A DNA stretch of 64,000 bases from CAXXHQ01 sp963665265 (GCA_963665265.2 OY762224.2:3472001-3536000), one strand, 5' to 3'; shown: positions 1 through 10,600, counted from the first letter of the stretch. The notes: generated by a model not told the origin, from the letters alone. Made by a program: numbers and translations.

Positions 1-1142
1 AAGTCCTATTCGTCGGCACGAACGTCGGTAACGCCGGCGGCATCAGCTACGTCGTCGATAACAGCACCACCGTAACCGGCGCAGTAACGCTGGTCAGCTC
101 GGCGGCCTTCGTGAATTACTCGGGAAGCGCCGTGGTCAACAGCGTCGCCGCTTTTACGACCGACTCGAAAGGAAATATCTATTTTTTCGATTCCAATAAA
201 TCCTTGCAAAAGTACGATACCGAAGGACGTCTTAGCGTCGTTTTGAATAACGCGCAAATCGCCGAACTCGACCACACCGTCTCAGGCACGCACGCCGCCT
301 CCAGTTCGGCGCTTCGATTGCAAGTTCAGGAGACCGCGACCGGCACGACGGTCACATGGCGGGACAACCTCACTTTCGTCGCCGGAGCGCAGGTTTCCAA
401 AACGGGCGATTTCAACAAGGACAACGTCGTCGATCAAGCCGACCGCACGTTCTTCATCACCCAATTCAACAAAACCGTGCACGGATTCACGCCGAATCCT
501 TCGACCGGCAGTTCGATCAACGACTACAAGGATTACATCGCCGCCGACTTGAACGGCGACGGCGTCGCGATCCACGTCGATACGACGGGAACCGGCGTGA
601 AGCTCGCCGCCGCTTCGGTGACGAGCAAAGACCTCGACGTGCTGAAAAAGTTCACGATCGAATTGAAAAAAGGGGACTTTAATTGGGACGGCACGTCGCT
701 CGATTCGCCCGACGTCACGACGTTCTGGAGCAACTTCGGCGTCACCGCCGCTTCAAAAGGCTACACGGCCTTCTCGGTCTTCGACGGCGACGTGAGCGGC
801 GACGGCTTGGTCAATAAAACCGACTATTACTCGCTCGAAAACCTCGCCGCCGACTTCAACGCCGACGGCAAGGTGGACGCCACGGATTACACCATTTTGC
901 AGTTGCACTGGGGGCAAACTGTCACCGACGGCTACGCCTCGGGCGATTCGAACGGCGACGGAAAAGTAGACGCGACCGACTATACCGCCCTGCAATTGGA
1001 ATGGGGAACTTCTTCCTCGTTCGTCTATCAAGGAGTTTCCGCTGCGGCCGCCGCCGTGCAAGAAGTTCCTGAACCGACCGCTTTGCTCCTCCTTGGAGCC
1101 GCGTTCGTCCTCGTCGCGTTGCGACGCCGAAATCGATCCTAG
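1..1142 (+). CDS. PEP-CTERM protein with dockerin-like repeats (5' partial)
   Basis: The frame is open to the first complete codon at base 3, so the true start lies before the window; the GTG at 111 is internal. The visible 379 residues contain several Ca-binding dockerin/EF-hand-like loops: GDFNKDN, DLNGDG, GDFNWDG, DGDVSGDG, ADFNADGKVDATDY and GDSNGDGKVDATDY, roughly residues 135-325. The end is a textbook PEP-CTERM tag: VPEP, a hydrophobic stretch, then RRRNRS. Such proteins are exported and the tag is processed by an exosortase/archaeosortase-type enzyme, which is not encoded here. Dockerin-like repeats before the tag are common in planctomycetal secreted proteins. The N-terminal function cannot be seen. 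The class is certain, the role is not. Confidence 0.85.
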   Translation, partial: VLFVGTNVGNAGGISYVVDNSTTVTGAVTLVSSAAFVNYSGSAVVNSVAAFTTDSKGNIYFFDSNKSLQKYDTEGRLSVVLNNAQIAELDHTVSGTHAASSSALRLQVQETATGTTVTWRDNLTFVAGAQVSKTGDFNKDNVVDQADRTFFITQFNKTVHGFTPNPSTGSSINDYKDYIAADLNGDGVAIHVDTTGTGVKLAAASVTSKDLDVLKKFTIELKKGDFNWDGTSLDSPDVTTFWSNFGVTAASKGYTAFSVFDGDVSGDGLVNKTDYYSLENLAADFNADGKVDATDYTILQLHWGQTVTDGYASGDSNGDGKVDATDYTALQLEWGTSSSFVYQGVSAAAAAVQEVPEPTALLLLGAAFVLVALRRRNRS

Positions 1143-1324
1143 AGATTCGCAAACCTCGCATCTTGCCGCGCTGATCGCAGCAAGGCGCTATTCGCACAAC
1201 GTACGTTGCGTAACCCTCCGCCGCTCGTTTAGCAATTTATTAACAGACATGAGGCAGCGCCGTCGCGAGAGTTATGCGTCTATTCGCATTTTTGTTTTTA
1301 TACTTTATTTCCGAGGAACACGCA

Positions 1325-1963
1325 ATGAAACGCATTTTGTTTTCCCTTGCCTTAATCGCGGCGTTGGCGGCCCAGGCCTCCGCCGAAGTTCTCACCGCAT
1401 CGATCGTCTCGGTGTCCAATACGTCGGTCGCCGCATTGTCGAACTACGTCACGCAAGACGTTCACTTGGCGAATTCAACTCGCTGGCTGAATTCGCAGAT
1501 TTTGTTGACTTTGACCAGCGGATCAATTTATCAAGACCAGTTCGGCGGCAACGTCAATCCGAACTCCGCTCTCGTCGGAGTCTTCCCGTCGTTAGCGTAC
1601 GACACGTTCGTTTCTTCCGGCTCGGTATCCGAGTCGGGCAACGATCCGTCGATCATCGGCGGCGCCGTGAACTTGGGCGGTGCGTCGGCCTCGACTTTTA
1701 CGTCTGCTGCAATTGACGTCGCGTGGGGATCGAACACTTCGACCGTTATCGGCGACCTTGATCTCGCGCGCATCACGCTTTCCAAAACCGCGAACGGAAC
1801 ATTTAAGTTCCTCGCAAACACGGTCGGCACGTCCGTAAATACGGTCTTCACCGGAACAGTCACGAACGGCGTGATTTCGTTAATTCCGGTTCCGGAACCG
1901 GCCACGTTCGCCATGCTCGGCATCGCCGGCCTCGGCATGCTGTTCGTCCGCAAGCGCAAGTAA
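1325..1963 (+). CDS. PEP-CTERM sorting domain protein
   Basis: 212 residues from the ATG at 1325, chosen because it has a GAGGAA ribosome site just upstream and opens directly into a signal peptide (MKRILFSLALIAALAAQASA). An upstream in-frame start at 1274 would add 17 residues before that signal and is less likely. The mature part is rich in Ser, Thr, Val and Asn and has no recognised domain. The C-terminus is VPEPATFAMLGIAGLGMLF followed by VRKRK, a complete PEP-CTERM tag. It is probably surface-exposed or matrix-associated after exosortase processing. Together with the preceding gene it forms a small tandem of tagged secreted proteins. Confidence 0.85.
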   Translation: MKRILFSLALIAALAAQASAEVLTASIVSVSNTSVAALSNYVTQDVHLANSTRWLNSQILLTLTSGSIYQDQFGGNVNPNSALVGVFPSLAYDTFVSSGSVSESGNDPSIIGGAVNLGGASASTFTSAAIDVAWGSNTSTVIGDLDLARITLSKTANGTFKFLANTVGTSVNTVFTGTVTNGVISLIPVPEPATFAMLGIAGLGMLFVRKRK

Positions 1964-2105
1964 CCCACTGATTGAAATTAAGCGGATTGCGCAGCGTTTC
2001 GCGTCATTTCGTCCGTTAAGACCAAAACCCGGCTCAACTCCTTTATGAATGACCGCCGATTAGTCCTCCGCCTTCGAGGAACGATCCCCTAGCGAAAACA
2101 GTTTT

Positions 2106-3329
2106 ATGCCCTCACTACCGAACGCCACGCAATTCGCTTTCCGATTTCTCGCCGCATCGATTGTGACGCTGTCGCTTACGGCGAAGGTCCGTTGCGAAGA
2201 GGCCGCGCACAAATCGTCGGAAGCGCCGAGGAAGTCCAAAGAAGGGAAGCAATTGGCCGGTTGGCGAGAGCTACGCGTTGAAGATCGGGCGCTTCTGCGA
2301 GGCGCCTATTCGCGTCCTCGTTCCGAATGGCCGAAGCCGACGCTTGATCGGTCCGTAGCGCTCGACGATCTTGGACCGCTTCCGAAACCGGAGCATCCGA
2401 AATCGAATCCGCCGACTGCGGAGAAGCAAAAACTCGGCGAAAAGCTCTATTTTGACAAGCGTCTCTCGGCGGACGGCAAAACAAGTTGCGCGACGTGCCA
2501 TGCCCCGGAGCGGGGCTGGGCGAACGGGCATGCCTCGTTGAAAGAGAATCCGCTTTGGAAGATGCGTCGAGACCCGTTACCGTTGCAGAACGTCGGCCTG
2601 CTAAAAACATTTGGCTGGGACGGCGTCGCCTCGACGCTTGAAGACTATATACAAATTTCGCTTACGAGTCCCGCCGAGATGGACATTGACGAGTCGGTCG
2701 CGCGAATCCGCCTTAACGACGACAAAGCGCTTCGCGCGTTGTTCACCTCGGCCTTCGGCGACGATCAAATCAACTTCGACCGCATTAAGAAGGCCTTGGC
2801 GGTCTATCTTCGGACGATCAATGGCGACGAAAGCGCGTTCGATAAATTCGTCGGCGGAGACAAAGACGCACTTTCGGACGAAGCGATTTACGGTCTGCAC
2901 ATCTTCCGCACCGACGCTCGCTGCCTTAACTGCCACAACGGCCCTAATTTCACCGATCAGAATTATCACGAAGTCGGATTGAGTTATTACGGGCGTGAGC
3001 TGGAAGACCTCGGCCGCTATTACGTAACGAACGACGACAAGGACGCGAGCAAGTTCCGCACTCCATCGCTACGGAATCTTACGCAAACTGGTCCGTATTC
3101 GCACAAAGGAACGTTTCAGCTCGAGGGGATGCTGAACCTAGTAAACGCGGGCATGCCGAACATCAAGCCGCGAAATGAAAGCGAGGAAAACGATCCGCGA
3201 TTTCCCAAGAAGTCGCCTTTGATCAAAAAGCTCGATCTTTCAGGAGTCGAGCTTGGGTATCTCCGAGTATTTTTGGAATCGCTCGCCGAACCGCAAGCGA
3301 AAAAGTCGCCTGTAAAAAAGAATCCGTAA
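2106..3329 (+). CDS. Di-haem cytochrome c peroxidase (CCP/MauG family)
   Basis: 407 residues with an N-terminal signal-like hydrophobic segment (about residues 9-27). Two CxxCH c-type haem sites are visible, CATCH at about 128-132 and CLNCH at about 273-277, spaced as in bacterial di-haem peroxidases. The flanks fit the family: KLGEKLYFDKRLS before haem 1, and KFRTPSLRNLTQTGPYSHKG near the end. Known members reduce hydrogen peroxide, or oxidise other substrates (MauG type), in the periplasm using electrons from small c-type cytochromes. The next gene begins 38 bases later and is also exported, so the two may be co-transcribed. The substrate cannot be told from the sequence. Confidence 0.92.
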   Translation: MPSLPNATQFAFRFLAASIVTLSLTAKVRCEEAAHKSSEAPRKSKEGKQLAGWRELRVEDRALLRGAYSRPRSEWPKPTLDRSVALDDLGPLPKPEHPKSNPPTAEKQKLGEKLYFDKRLSADGKTSCATCHAPERGWANGHASLKENPLWKMRRDPLPLQNVGLLKTFGWDGVASTLEDYIQISLTSPAEMDIDESVARIRLNDDKALRALFTSAFGDDQINFDRIKKALAVYLRTINGDESAFDKFVGGDKDALSDEAIYGLHIFRTDARCLNCHNGPNFTDQNYHEVGLSYYGRELEDLGRYYVTNDDKDASKFRTPSLRNLTQTGPYSHKGTFQLEGMLNLVNAGMPNIKPRNESEENDPRFPKKSPLIKKLDLSGVELGYLRVFLESLAEPQAKKSPVKKNP

Positions 3330-3367
3330 TTATCTGGAATTGTGACCACGAACATGAGGAGAAAATC

Positions 3368-4345
3368 GTGAAGCACGCATTTTTCGTATTTATCGCCACT
3401 GCCGTGTTCATCGTCGCCCCGATCGCCGCATCGGTCGTGAAGGCCGCTGAAAATCAACCGGCCGCGACGAGCGCCGCCTCGACGGCGGCCGCCGATGCCT
3501 TCGCCCAAGGCAAGGCGAAACTTGCCGCCGGTCAATTCAAAGAGGCGCTCGCCGCTTTCAAAACCGCTTCCGAAGGCGACGCCCAAAACAAAAGCTACGC
3601 CAAAGCGTTCGCCTCGCTGGAAAAGGCGATTTCATTTCAAGAAAAGCTTCCCGCCGAAACCGACGCCCAGAAATGGATCGGTATCGCCCGCGCTTTGCAC
3701 GTTTACTATCACCAAAACTCCGCCTTCGTCGCGGCGAAAGAACTCGACGAAAAGATCAACCGAAAGTATCAGAACACGATCTCGGCGTTGCTCTTAGCGC
3801 AATCGCTGTTGGCCTTAAACGAAAACGCTCAAGCCGTCGAATTGCTGGCGAAGCTTCCGCCCAAGAATCAGAACGTCGAAACTCAATCTTTGAGAGCGAT
3901 CGCCTTGTATCGCGAGGGAACGAAAGAAGAAGCGTTGAAGCTGGCAAAGTCAATCTCTTTTTCAAAGAATCCGTGTGCGGGCAAATCGTTCTCTTACGCC
4001 AAGCTGCACGCCGCATTGGAGTTGAACGACGAAGCGGCGAAATATCTCCGCAGCGCGTTTGAACAAGCGCCGCCGGCCTGCCTTGACGCATTCAAAGAGG
4101 CCGCGAAGCAAAATCCCGATCTTGGCAAGTTGCTTGCTAACCCGAAGTACGCCGACTTGCTCGCGGTTCAATCGAAGCCGGGCGCCGAACATCATGAAGA
4201 GGGGGAAGCGCACAACGACGCCGATTCGGCTCCTCGGCATCAATGCTTGGATTGCCCGAACCAGAAGAAGCTTGACGCGGATTCGGATGAAAAGAAAAGC
4301 GACGAGAAATCGGAAAAGGCCGAGACGAAATCGCCCTCGAAATAA
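3368..4345 (+). CDS. Exported TPR-like helical repeat protein
   Basis: 325 residues from a GTG start preceded by GAGGAG. Residues 1-27 form a signal peptide ending near VVKA. The next 220 residues are alanine-rich helices with TPR character (AFAQGKAKLAAGQFKEALAAFK, written in part, then further AxAL-type helices). The last 50 residues are charged and low-complexity (Glu, Asp, Lys, Ser) with an HQCLDCPNQ segment containing a CxxC pair. It follows the di-haem peroxidase closely and may be a periplasmic partner or scaffold. No catalytic motif is visible, so the role is unknown. It has no clear family assignment beyond TPR-like. Confidence 0.75.
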   Translation: MKHAFFVFIATAVFIVAPIAASVVKAAENQPAATSAASTAAADAFAQGKAKLAAGQFKEALAAFKTASEGDAQNKSYAKAFASLEKAISFQEKLPAETDAQKWIGIARALHVYYHQNSAFVAAKELDEKINRKYQNTISALLLAQSLLALNENAQAVELLAKLPPKNQNVETQSLRAIALYREGTKEEALKLAKSISFSKNPCAGKSFSYAKLHAALELNDEAAKYLRSAFEQAPPACLDAFKEAAKQNPDLGKLLANPKYADLLAVQSKPGAEHHEEGEAHNDADSAPRHQCLDCPNQKKLDADSDEKKSDEKSEKAETKSPSK

Positions 4346-4366
4346 ATGCGTTCGCTCCATGCCGAA

Positions 4367-4397
4367 CGATGAGGGCCGCATAAGGCCGCCCTCATCG
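4367..4397 (+). terminator. Hairpin terminator after the repeat-protein gene
   Basis: A perfect 10-bp stem (CGATGAGGGC / GCCCTCATCG) with an 11-base loop lies 22 bases after the stop codon of the 3368-4345 gene. A run of six T follows about ten bases further on. It separates the peroxidase pair from the ABC exporter genes. Confidence 0.55.
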
Positions 4398-4428
4398 GCG
4401 GCGCTCACTTTTTTGACTAATTGAAGCT

Positions 4429-5316
4429 ATGAATTCCGTCATCGAATGCCGAAACCTTACGCATCACTACGGCCGCAAGCCTGCCTTAAAGGACGTGTCG
4501 TGGCAACTTCAGCCCGGACGCATTCTTGGTCTGCTCGGACGTAACGGCGCGGGGAAGACTACGACGATCAATATTTTGAATTCGTTTCTTACGCCTTCGG
4601 CCGGTCGCTGCCTCCTATTCGGAGAAGACGCTCATGAGTTGACGCCGCGAACCAAGGCAAGAATCGGCTACCAAATTGAAGGGCACGTTCAATATGGATT
4701 CTTCAACACGCGCCAAATCGAACGATTCTACTCGGCTTTTTATCCGCAGTGGAACCCGGCGATTTACTACCGGCTCATGGACAAGCTGGATATCACGCCT
4801 TCGCAACGAATTTCTTCAATGTCGTGCGGCCAGCGTTCGCAAGTGGCGCTAGGATTGATTCTTGCGCAGCAACCCGATCTGGTGATCTTCGACGATTACT
4901 CGATGGGGCTTGATCCCGGTTACAGACGGCTGTTCGTCGAGGTGATTCGCGACTACGCCGCCGACGGAAAACGGAGTATTTTATTGACCTCGCATATCAT
5001 TCAGGACCTCGAAGATCTTGTTGACGACGTGATCATCTATCAACGAGGGCGAGCGTTAGTAAACACGGTCGCCTCGGATCTAACTCGCAATTTCCGAAAG
5101 TTTTCATTCACGACCGAAGTCGCGTTCGAGGACTCGTTCGACGAAGCCAGCCAATTGCGACTCGAAAGGGGAGCGAAACGTTCGGCCATCTACGGATTCC
5201 TCGACGAGGAGGGGGCGGTAGACGAACTACGCCGACGCCATGTGACGATCGCCGACCTACATCCCGAGCCGTTGACCCTTGAAGACGCTTTTATCGCCCT
5301 AACAGGCAAGTATTAA
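4429..5316 (+). CDS. ABC transporter ATP-binding protein
   Basis: 295 residues with all parts of an ABC ATPase: Walker A GRNGAGKT (37-44), a divergent signature SMSCGQRSQ instead of LSGGQ, Walker B LVIFDDYSMGLD, and the H-loop LLTSHIIQDLEDL. The order and the C-terminal extension fit the ABC-2 exporter class (CcmA-like). The catalytic position after Walker B is Asp (FDD) rather than the usual Glu, which is unusual and may slow hydrolysis. The permease starts 5 bases after its stop and the DUF4857-like gene follows, so the three are almost certainly one operon and one complex. The substrate is unknown. Confidence 0.92.
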   Translation: MNSVIECRNLTHHYGRKPALKDVSWQLQPGRILGLLGRNGAGKTTTINILNSFLTPSAGRCLLFGEDAHELTPRTKARIGYQIEGHVQYGFFNTRQIERFYSAFYPQWNPAIYYRLMDKLDITPSQRISSMSCGQRSQVALGLILAQQPDLVIFDDYSMGLDPGYRRLFVEVIRDYAADGKRSILLTSHIIQDLEDLVDDVIIYQRGRALVNTVASDLTRNFRKFSFTTEVAFEDSFDEASQLRLERGAKRSAIYGFLDEEGAVDELRRRHVTIADLHPEPLTLEDAFIALTGKY

Positions 5317-5321
5317 TCGCC

Positions 5322-6080
5322 ATGCATATGCCAGCCAGATCGACCGACGTAATAGAAACGAGCGGACAAGAGCAACCATTTCTTGCCGAGCGAAACCGTC
5401 TCGCCGCCGGTTTTTTTCGCGCGACGTTTTACAAGGAATGGATCAAACTTCGGCTCTACTGGACCCTTTTGCTCCTGGGAAGCACGGGTTATGCCGCTTA
5501 CCTTTGCCTATGGTTGCGTTATTTACACCAGTTCAACGACGCCGTCAGCGTATGGGGAGCATGGATATTCAAAGGCTTTCTATTCTTCGCTCCGTTCAGT
5601 TACGTTCCGCTCGTCGTCGGCGTGACGCTGGGCGCGATCCAGTTTCTTCCCGAAACGCTCAACAAGCGCATCCGACTCGCCCTGCATCTGCCGCTCGGCG
5701 AAAATCGGATCATCAGCTATCATCTTTTAAGCGGCCTGCTGGGACTGGCGGTCGCGTTGTTTCCGGCGACGGCTCTTTTCGTCGTCACCGGTTTGGTCTA
5801 TTTTCCGGCCGAGTTTCAGCGGAATCTATTGCTGACGCTGGCGCCCTGGATACTGGCCGGATTCGCCGGCTACCTGCTCACGGCGGCGCTGCTGCTGGAG
5901 AACGCTTGGCGATATCGCGTGTTCTATCTGTTGCTAAGCGGCGCGGCGCTCCGCCTTTTTTTTCTGGGCGAATTTTACGACGTATATCAGCGGGCGCTGG
6001 CAGGGTTCGCGGTTTGGACCGCCGCCCTCTTTTTATTGCCTCTGCTCTCCAGCTACCGCTTTCGCAAAGGACTCGCCTAA
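5322..6080 (+). CDS. ABC-2 type transporter permease
   Basis: 252 residues with about six hydrophobic membrane segments: near 45-65, 85-105, 125-155, 165-190, 195-215 and 222-242. There is no catalytic motif. It lies between the ATPase (5-base gap) and the DUF4857-like gene (ATG directly after its stop). That position and topology identify it as the membrane subunit of the exporter. Two in-frame ATG codons (5322 and 5328) are possible starts and the difference is two residues. The sequence is too divergent for a substrate prediction. Confidence 0.8.
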   Translation: MHMPARSTDVIETSGQEQPFLAERNRLAAGFFRATFYKEWIKLRLYWTLLLLGSTGYAAYLCLWLRYLHQFNDAVSVWGAWIFKGFLFFAPFSYVPLVVGVTLGAIQFLPETLNKRIRLALHLPLGENRIISYHLLSGLLGLAVALFPATALFVVTGLVYFPAEFQRNLLLTLAPWILAGFAGYLLTAALLLENAWRYRVFYLLLSGAALRLFFLGEFYDVYQRALAGFAVWTAALFLLPLLSSYRFRKGLA

Positions 6081-7355
6081 ATGAAACAAGCAGCCCGCAT
6101 ATTTCTGTTCCTCACCGGGATTATCCTGCTCGCGTATTACTTGCCGGCGGGCTTTTGGCTTATCGCCGACAAACGCCAACGCGCCCCGACGGTATTTTAC
6201 AGTTGCATGGAAAACCGTTTTCTTTTGATGCGTTTTGAAAAGGGGGAAGTGCGACGCACCGACCCCGCAGGCGCGGTTTACGAGCAAGAGGACTTCGAGC
6301 GTCTGTTGCCTTTGGACAATTACATGCAGCTTTACAAAGACGGGAAGATGCCGAAAGAAATCAACGGCATCGCCGTCACTCCTGAAAAAATTCGCCGCGA
6401 TCAAATCAGCCTGCGTCTACGACCGACGCAATTCGACAGCCCTTCCGTCGGGCTTACTCCGCTGTTTGAATCGCAAAGCGGCCGCGTGCGTTTGGAAATG
6501 CCGACCGATATGATGCGACTGGGCGACCGGATCGAATTCCTCGACGTGAAGACGAACCGCCTGCTGGCGGAGAAATCCGCGCGGTTCCAGAAAGCGTTCG
6601 ACGAGGCGGGGTTCGCCTTTCCCGTTCGACTGATAGGAGGAAATCCAAGCACGCGAAAGTCCTACGACGAAGGATACTTTCTGGTGGATTCCGCCGGCGT
6701 TTTCTTCCAGTTGCGACAAGCGCGAGGCGAGCCGGAGTTGCGGCGCATCGTTGACGTCGCCGCCGCAGGGGACAAAGATCTCTGGACAAAGCTTCGCCCT
6801 CGCTATCTGCATGTTCAGGAGCAAAGCAACAAAGAAGTGCGATTGTTGATCGTGGACGAGGACGGCGGCGTTCATCTGGCTATTGGCGCGGACTATCGAC
6901 TCGTGACGATACCGTTGAAAAAATATGATCCGTTAAAGATGCAATTAAGTCTGCGCGGCGACTTACTCAATCGACTCGTCACGGTAACCTCCAACTCAAG
7001 CGTCGAATCAACCTCGCTGGATCGCGACTACAAATTCGTGGATCGCTACGTAGAAACGCTCACTCCGCGCGAGGTCAGTCCGACGGGACGGTTCGCGGCC
7101 GTGCTGTTTCCATTCACGGTGGATTTTGAAAGCGATACTTCGGGATATCTCGGGTTCCACATAATTTGGGGCGACAGACTGGCGTGGGGAATCAATCTGG
7201 GGCTTCTGATCGTCCTGGTCGTATGGCTGCGAGTGAGCAAGCAGCCGATCACGCAACGCCTAACGGACCTGGCGGCGGTGGGATTCGGCGGCCTATTCGG
7301 GGTCTTGCTCCTGCAGTTGTTGCCGAGCACGGCGTCACCCAATCGTTTAAACTAA
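6081..7355 (+). CDS. DUF4857-like ABC exporter accessory protein
   Basis: 424 residues with one N-terminal membrane segment (about 7-29), a large extracytoplasmic middle domain, and two C-terminal membrane segments (about 365-385 and 393-415). Features such as FYSCMENRFLLM, an EQEDFERLLPL segment and INGIAVTPEKI resemble, from memory, the DUF4857 proteins found beside ABC transporter genes in Bacteroides. The ATG follows the permease stop with no gap, so translation is probably coupled. Its role is unknown; an extracytoplasmic sensing or substrate-handling subunit is an inference. A profile search against the DUF4857 Pfam model would settle the family. Confidence 0.7.
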   Translation: MKQAARIFLFLTGIILLAYYLPAGFWLIADKRQRAPTVFYSCMENRFLLMRFEKGEVRRTDPAGAVYEQEDFERLLPLDNYMQLYKDGKMPKEINGIAVTPEKIRRDQISLRLRPTQFDSPSVGLTPLFESQSGRVRLEMPTDMMRLGDRIEFLDVKTNRLLAEKSARFQKAFDEAGFAFPVRLIGGNPSTRKSYDEGYFLVDSAGVFFQLRQARGEPELRRIVDVAAAGDKDLWTKLRPRYLHVQEQSNKEVRLLIVDEDGGVHLAIGADYRLVTIPLKKYDPLKMQLSLRGDLLNRLVTVTSNSSVESTSLDRDYKFVDRYVETLTPREVSPTGRFAAVLFPFTVDFESDTSGYLGFHIIWGDRLAWGINLGLLIVLVVWLRVSKQPITQRLTDLAAVGFGGLFGVLLLQLLPSTASPNRLN

Positions 7356-7487
7356 ATTCAACGCCGCTTGAACCAACCGGGCAGGAGTCGTTTCAACCGG
7401 AAGCCAGCCGTACGATGCGCTGCGACCTCCTCGCTCGAAGTTTGCGCCGAACGAAGAAAACAGGGTGAAAAAGCGGAAAACCGCCCC

Positions 7488-7493
7488 TATAAT
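7488..7493 (+). promoter_or_regulatory. Candidate -10 box in the gap before the long operon
   Basis: The 302-base gap between 7355 and 7658 contains no gene. A perfect TATAAT at 7488-7493 is the best promoter element seen there and lies 165 bases upstream of the first ATG of the long operon. No good -35 box was found at the standard spacing, so this is tentative. Confidence 0.3.
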
Positions 7494-7657
7494 CGGTACA
7501 GTCGCCCTGATTTCCTTGCCAACCGCCGTTTAATCACCTAAGATACTATGTTGCATAAGGTTACGTTCGATATCGTTTTTCGCGCGAAAATCGAGTTCGA
7601 CGACCTTATACATCATATAGGCCCGACGTTTCTTCCCGCTATTTCGCCCGCCGAAAC

Positions 7658-10600
7658 ATGGTCATCACCGAAGCGAACGGATTCCGAACGATACGTAAGA
7701 TCGCCGCCGCGGTAGCGGTCGCATTTTCGCTCACTACTTGCGTCTTCGCCGCCGGGCCAAGAAATGCCGCGCGCGACGAGGCGAAGAACGACGAAACGAC
7801 TTCAAACGTATTCGTTCCGCCTGACCGCGCCACGCTCAATCGTTTGTCGCAAGCGAAAGACTTAGCGAATCGTGAGAATTTCGGCGGAGCGGTTCGGAAT
7901 CTCGGCGCTATTTTAGACGGCCCCGAGGATTTCTTTTTTCAACCGGACAAAAACCGACCGGTCTATCGCAGCATCAAAGCGGAAGCGCAGCGGCTATTAG
8001 GCGAAATGCCGCGTGAAGCTCGTGAGATGTACGAATTGCAATACGGAGCTCGCGCCGAGAGCATGCTGAAAGAGGCGGCCGCATCGGGCGACTCCGCGAC
8101 GCTCGCCGAAGTTTCTCGCCGATTCTTTCACACGCAAGCCGGACGGCAGGCGACGTTATTGCTGGGACTCGATCATCTTGATCACGGCCGACCGTTGGCA
8201 GCCGCGCTCACGTTGCAACGCCTGACGGAGTTTCCGGAGTTGGCCGAATCGTTTGAACCCTCGCTTTCGCTCGACCTGGCGGCAAGCTGGCGGTTGGCCG
8301 GATCGTCGAACAAGGCGGCGCGAACGTTGCTCGATTTGAAGTCTCGTATGCCGAACGTCACGCCGATCGTTGCGGGAAAACCAGTTCCGTGGTTCTCCGG
8401 TCTTAAAGACGTGCAGACTTGGCTGGACAAATACATCGGCGCTCCAATTGAACGCAACCCCGAACGCTCGGACGAGCGACTGGTCTATCGCGGCAATCCG
8501 GCGCGGAATTCGACCGATTCGGGCGACGTTCCGCTATTAAACGTTTGTTGGACCGCCCCCACTCTCTTCAATCCGCAGCTTGAAGCCGCCGTGGACGCCT
8601 ACGAACAATACCGTTCCGAAGGAGGCATGCCGTGCATCACCGCCGTGCAGCCGCTCGCCGTGAACGACGTGATCCTGACTCGCAATTTTCGCACTCTCAT
8701 GGCCGTCGATTTTTCCACAGGCAAGCGCCTCTGGGAGGCTCCGACCGACGACGTGCCGGAAGATTTGACGATCGCCGACGCATTTGAATCGAACTACAAC
8801 CAAATGCTCTACGTCGGGGCGATCGTTCAGCAACGCCTACTGACCGATTCGACCTACGGACAACTTAGCAGCGACGGCAGCCTCGTTTTCGCCGTCGAAG
8901 ACCTCGGCATCGGCGCCTCGTTCCCTTTCGTCGCTCGTTCGATGACCGGACGTGGCGGCGCCGCTAACGCCGGACAGCAAACGACCTACAATCGGCTGGC
9001 CGCCTACGACGTGCGCACCGGAAAATTGAAATGGCAACTCGGCGGAAAGTCGGGCGAATACGAACTACGCCAGCCCGAAACTTTCTTCCTCGGCGCGCCG
9101 CTGCCGCTGATGGGACAACTTTACGCGATCGTCGAAGTAAAACAAGAGATACGCCTTGTCGCTCTCGACGCCTCGACCGGCGACTTGCTCTGGTCGCAAC
9201 AATTGGCGATGGTCGAGCGCGGCGTGCAACAAGAGGTCGCGCGACGCACTTCCGGCTGCTCCCCCTCCTACTCCGACGGCGTTCTCGTCTGTCCGACGTC
9301 GGCCGGCTCGGTCGTGGCCGTGGACTTAGCCGCCCGATCGCTGCTCTGGGGATACCGCTACGGTCGCGACTCCCGCGCCGATCGCACAACCCGAATGATG
9401 CAAAGCCAATTGATGTATATGTCGAGCGACGGCGCTGAGCCGGAAGCCGCCCGCTGGGGCGATTCGGCCGCCGTCATCTTCAACGACCATGTTTTGCTCG
9501 CCTTGCGAGAATCGAACGAATTGCATTGTCTGAACTTGCTTACTGGCGAATTGGCGTGGTCGGCTCCGCGCGAAGATGACATATTCATCGCTTGCGCCTT
9601 GCCCGACAAAGTTGTGCTGGTCGGCTCACGCGGAATCCGCGCGCTTAAGTGGGACAAAGGCAAGCTCGCTTGGAAAACGCCGGTCAATTTCGCCGACGGC
9701 GTGCGTCCCTGCGGTCGCGGATTCTATAACGGTCAGGAATACATCCTTCCGCTTTCCTCGGCCACGGCAGTCGCCGTCGATTTGGAAAAGGGCGTCATTT
9801 CTCGAACCGTTCAATCGCGAAACGCCGAAAAGGCGGGGAATTTGATTCCGTATAAAGGCTATCTGCTCTCGCAGACATCGAGGGGATTGACGGTCTTCCG
9901 CCAACGAGACGCCGCCGTCGCCGAAGTTGCGCACCGTCTGCAAAAAGATCCCAACGACGCGCAAGCCTTGGAACTACAAGGCGAATTGCAGCTCGACTCC
10001 GGCGACTTGAACCCGGCCGTCGATTCGCTACGTCGATCCTACGCCATTCATCCCGACGATCGCACCCGCGAATTTCTCCGCGGCGCCTATTTCGAGGGCC
10101 TCGAAAATAACTTCGCCGCGTTCCGCGACCGCGCCGCCGAAGCGGAATCGCTCACCGATTCGCCGGCGCACAAGGCGACGCTGCTCCGCTTGATGACCGT
10201 CGGCTGGCGTCTGGCGGGTAACCGCGATAGCGCGCTCGAGTACTTCCGCAAACTGGCCGATCTTGACTCGCACGATTTCCCGCTCGACAAGCCGGAGAAA
10301 AATCGCTGGACTCGGCGCGATCGTTGGCTGGAATCCGAGTTCGCAGCCTTGTGCGGGGAATCGACGTCCGGATCGAGCGGTTCCGTCGAATCGTTCGTCG
10401 TCGACCGCTTGAACTTGGCCAAGCAATCAAACTCGCTTGAATCGTGGGAACGATTTCTGCGACGCTTCGGCGACGCGGACGTAAAAAACGGCGTCTATAC
10501 GGCGCTCTTAAGCGAATACGTGAAAAGTAAACGCATTCTCGACGCCGAGGCTCTCGTCCGCCGCGTTTCGACGAACGACGCTACCGCCCTCGGCGTAGAG

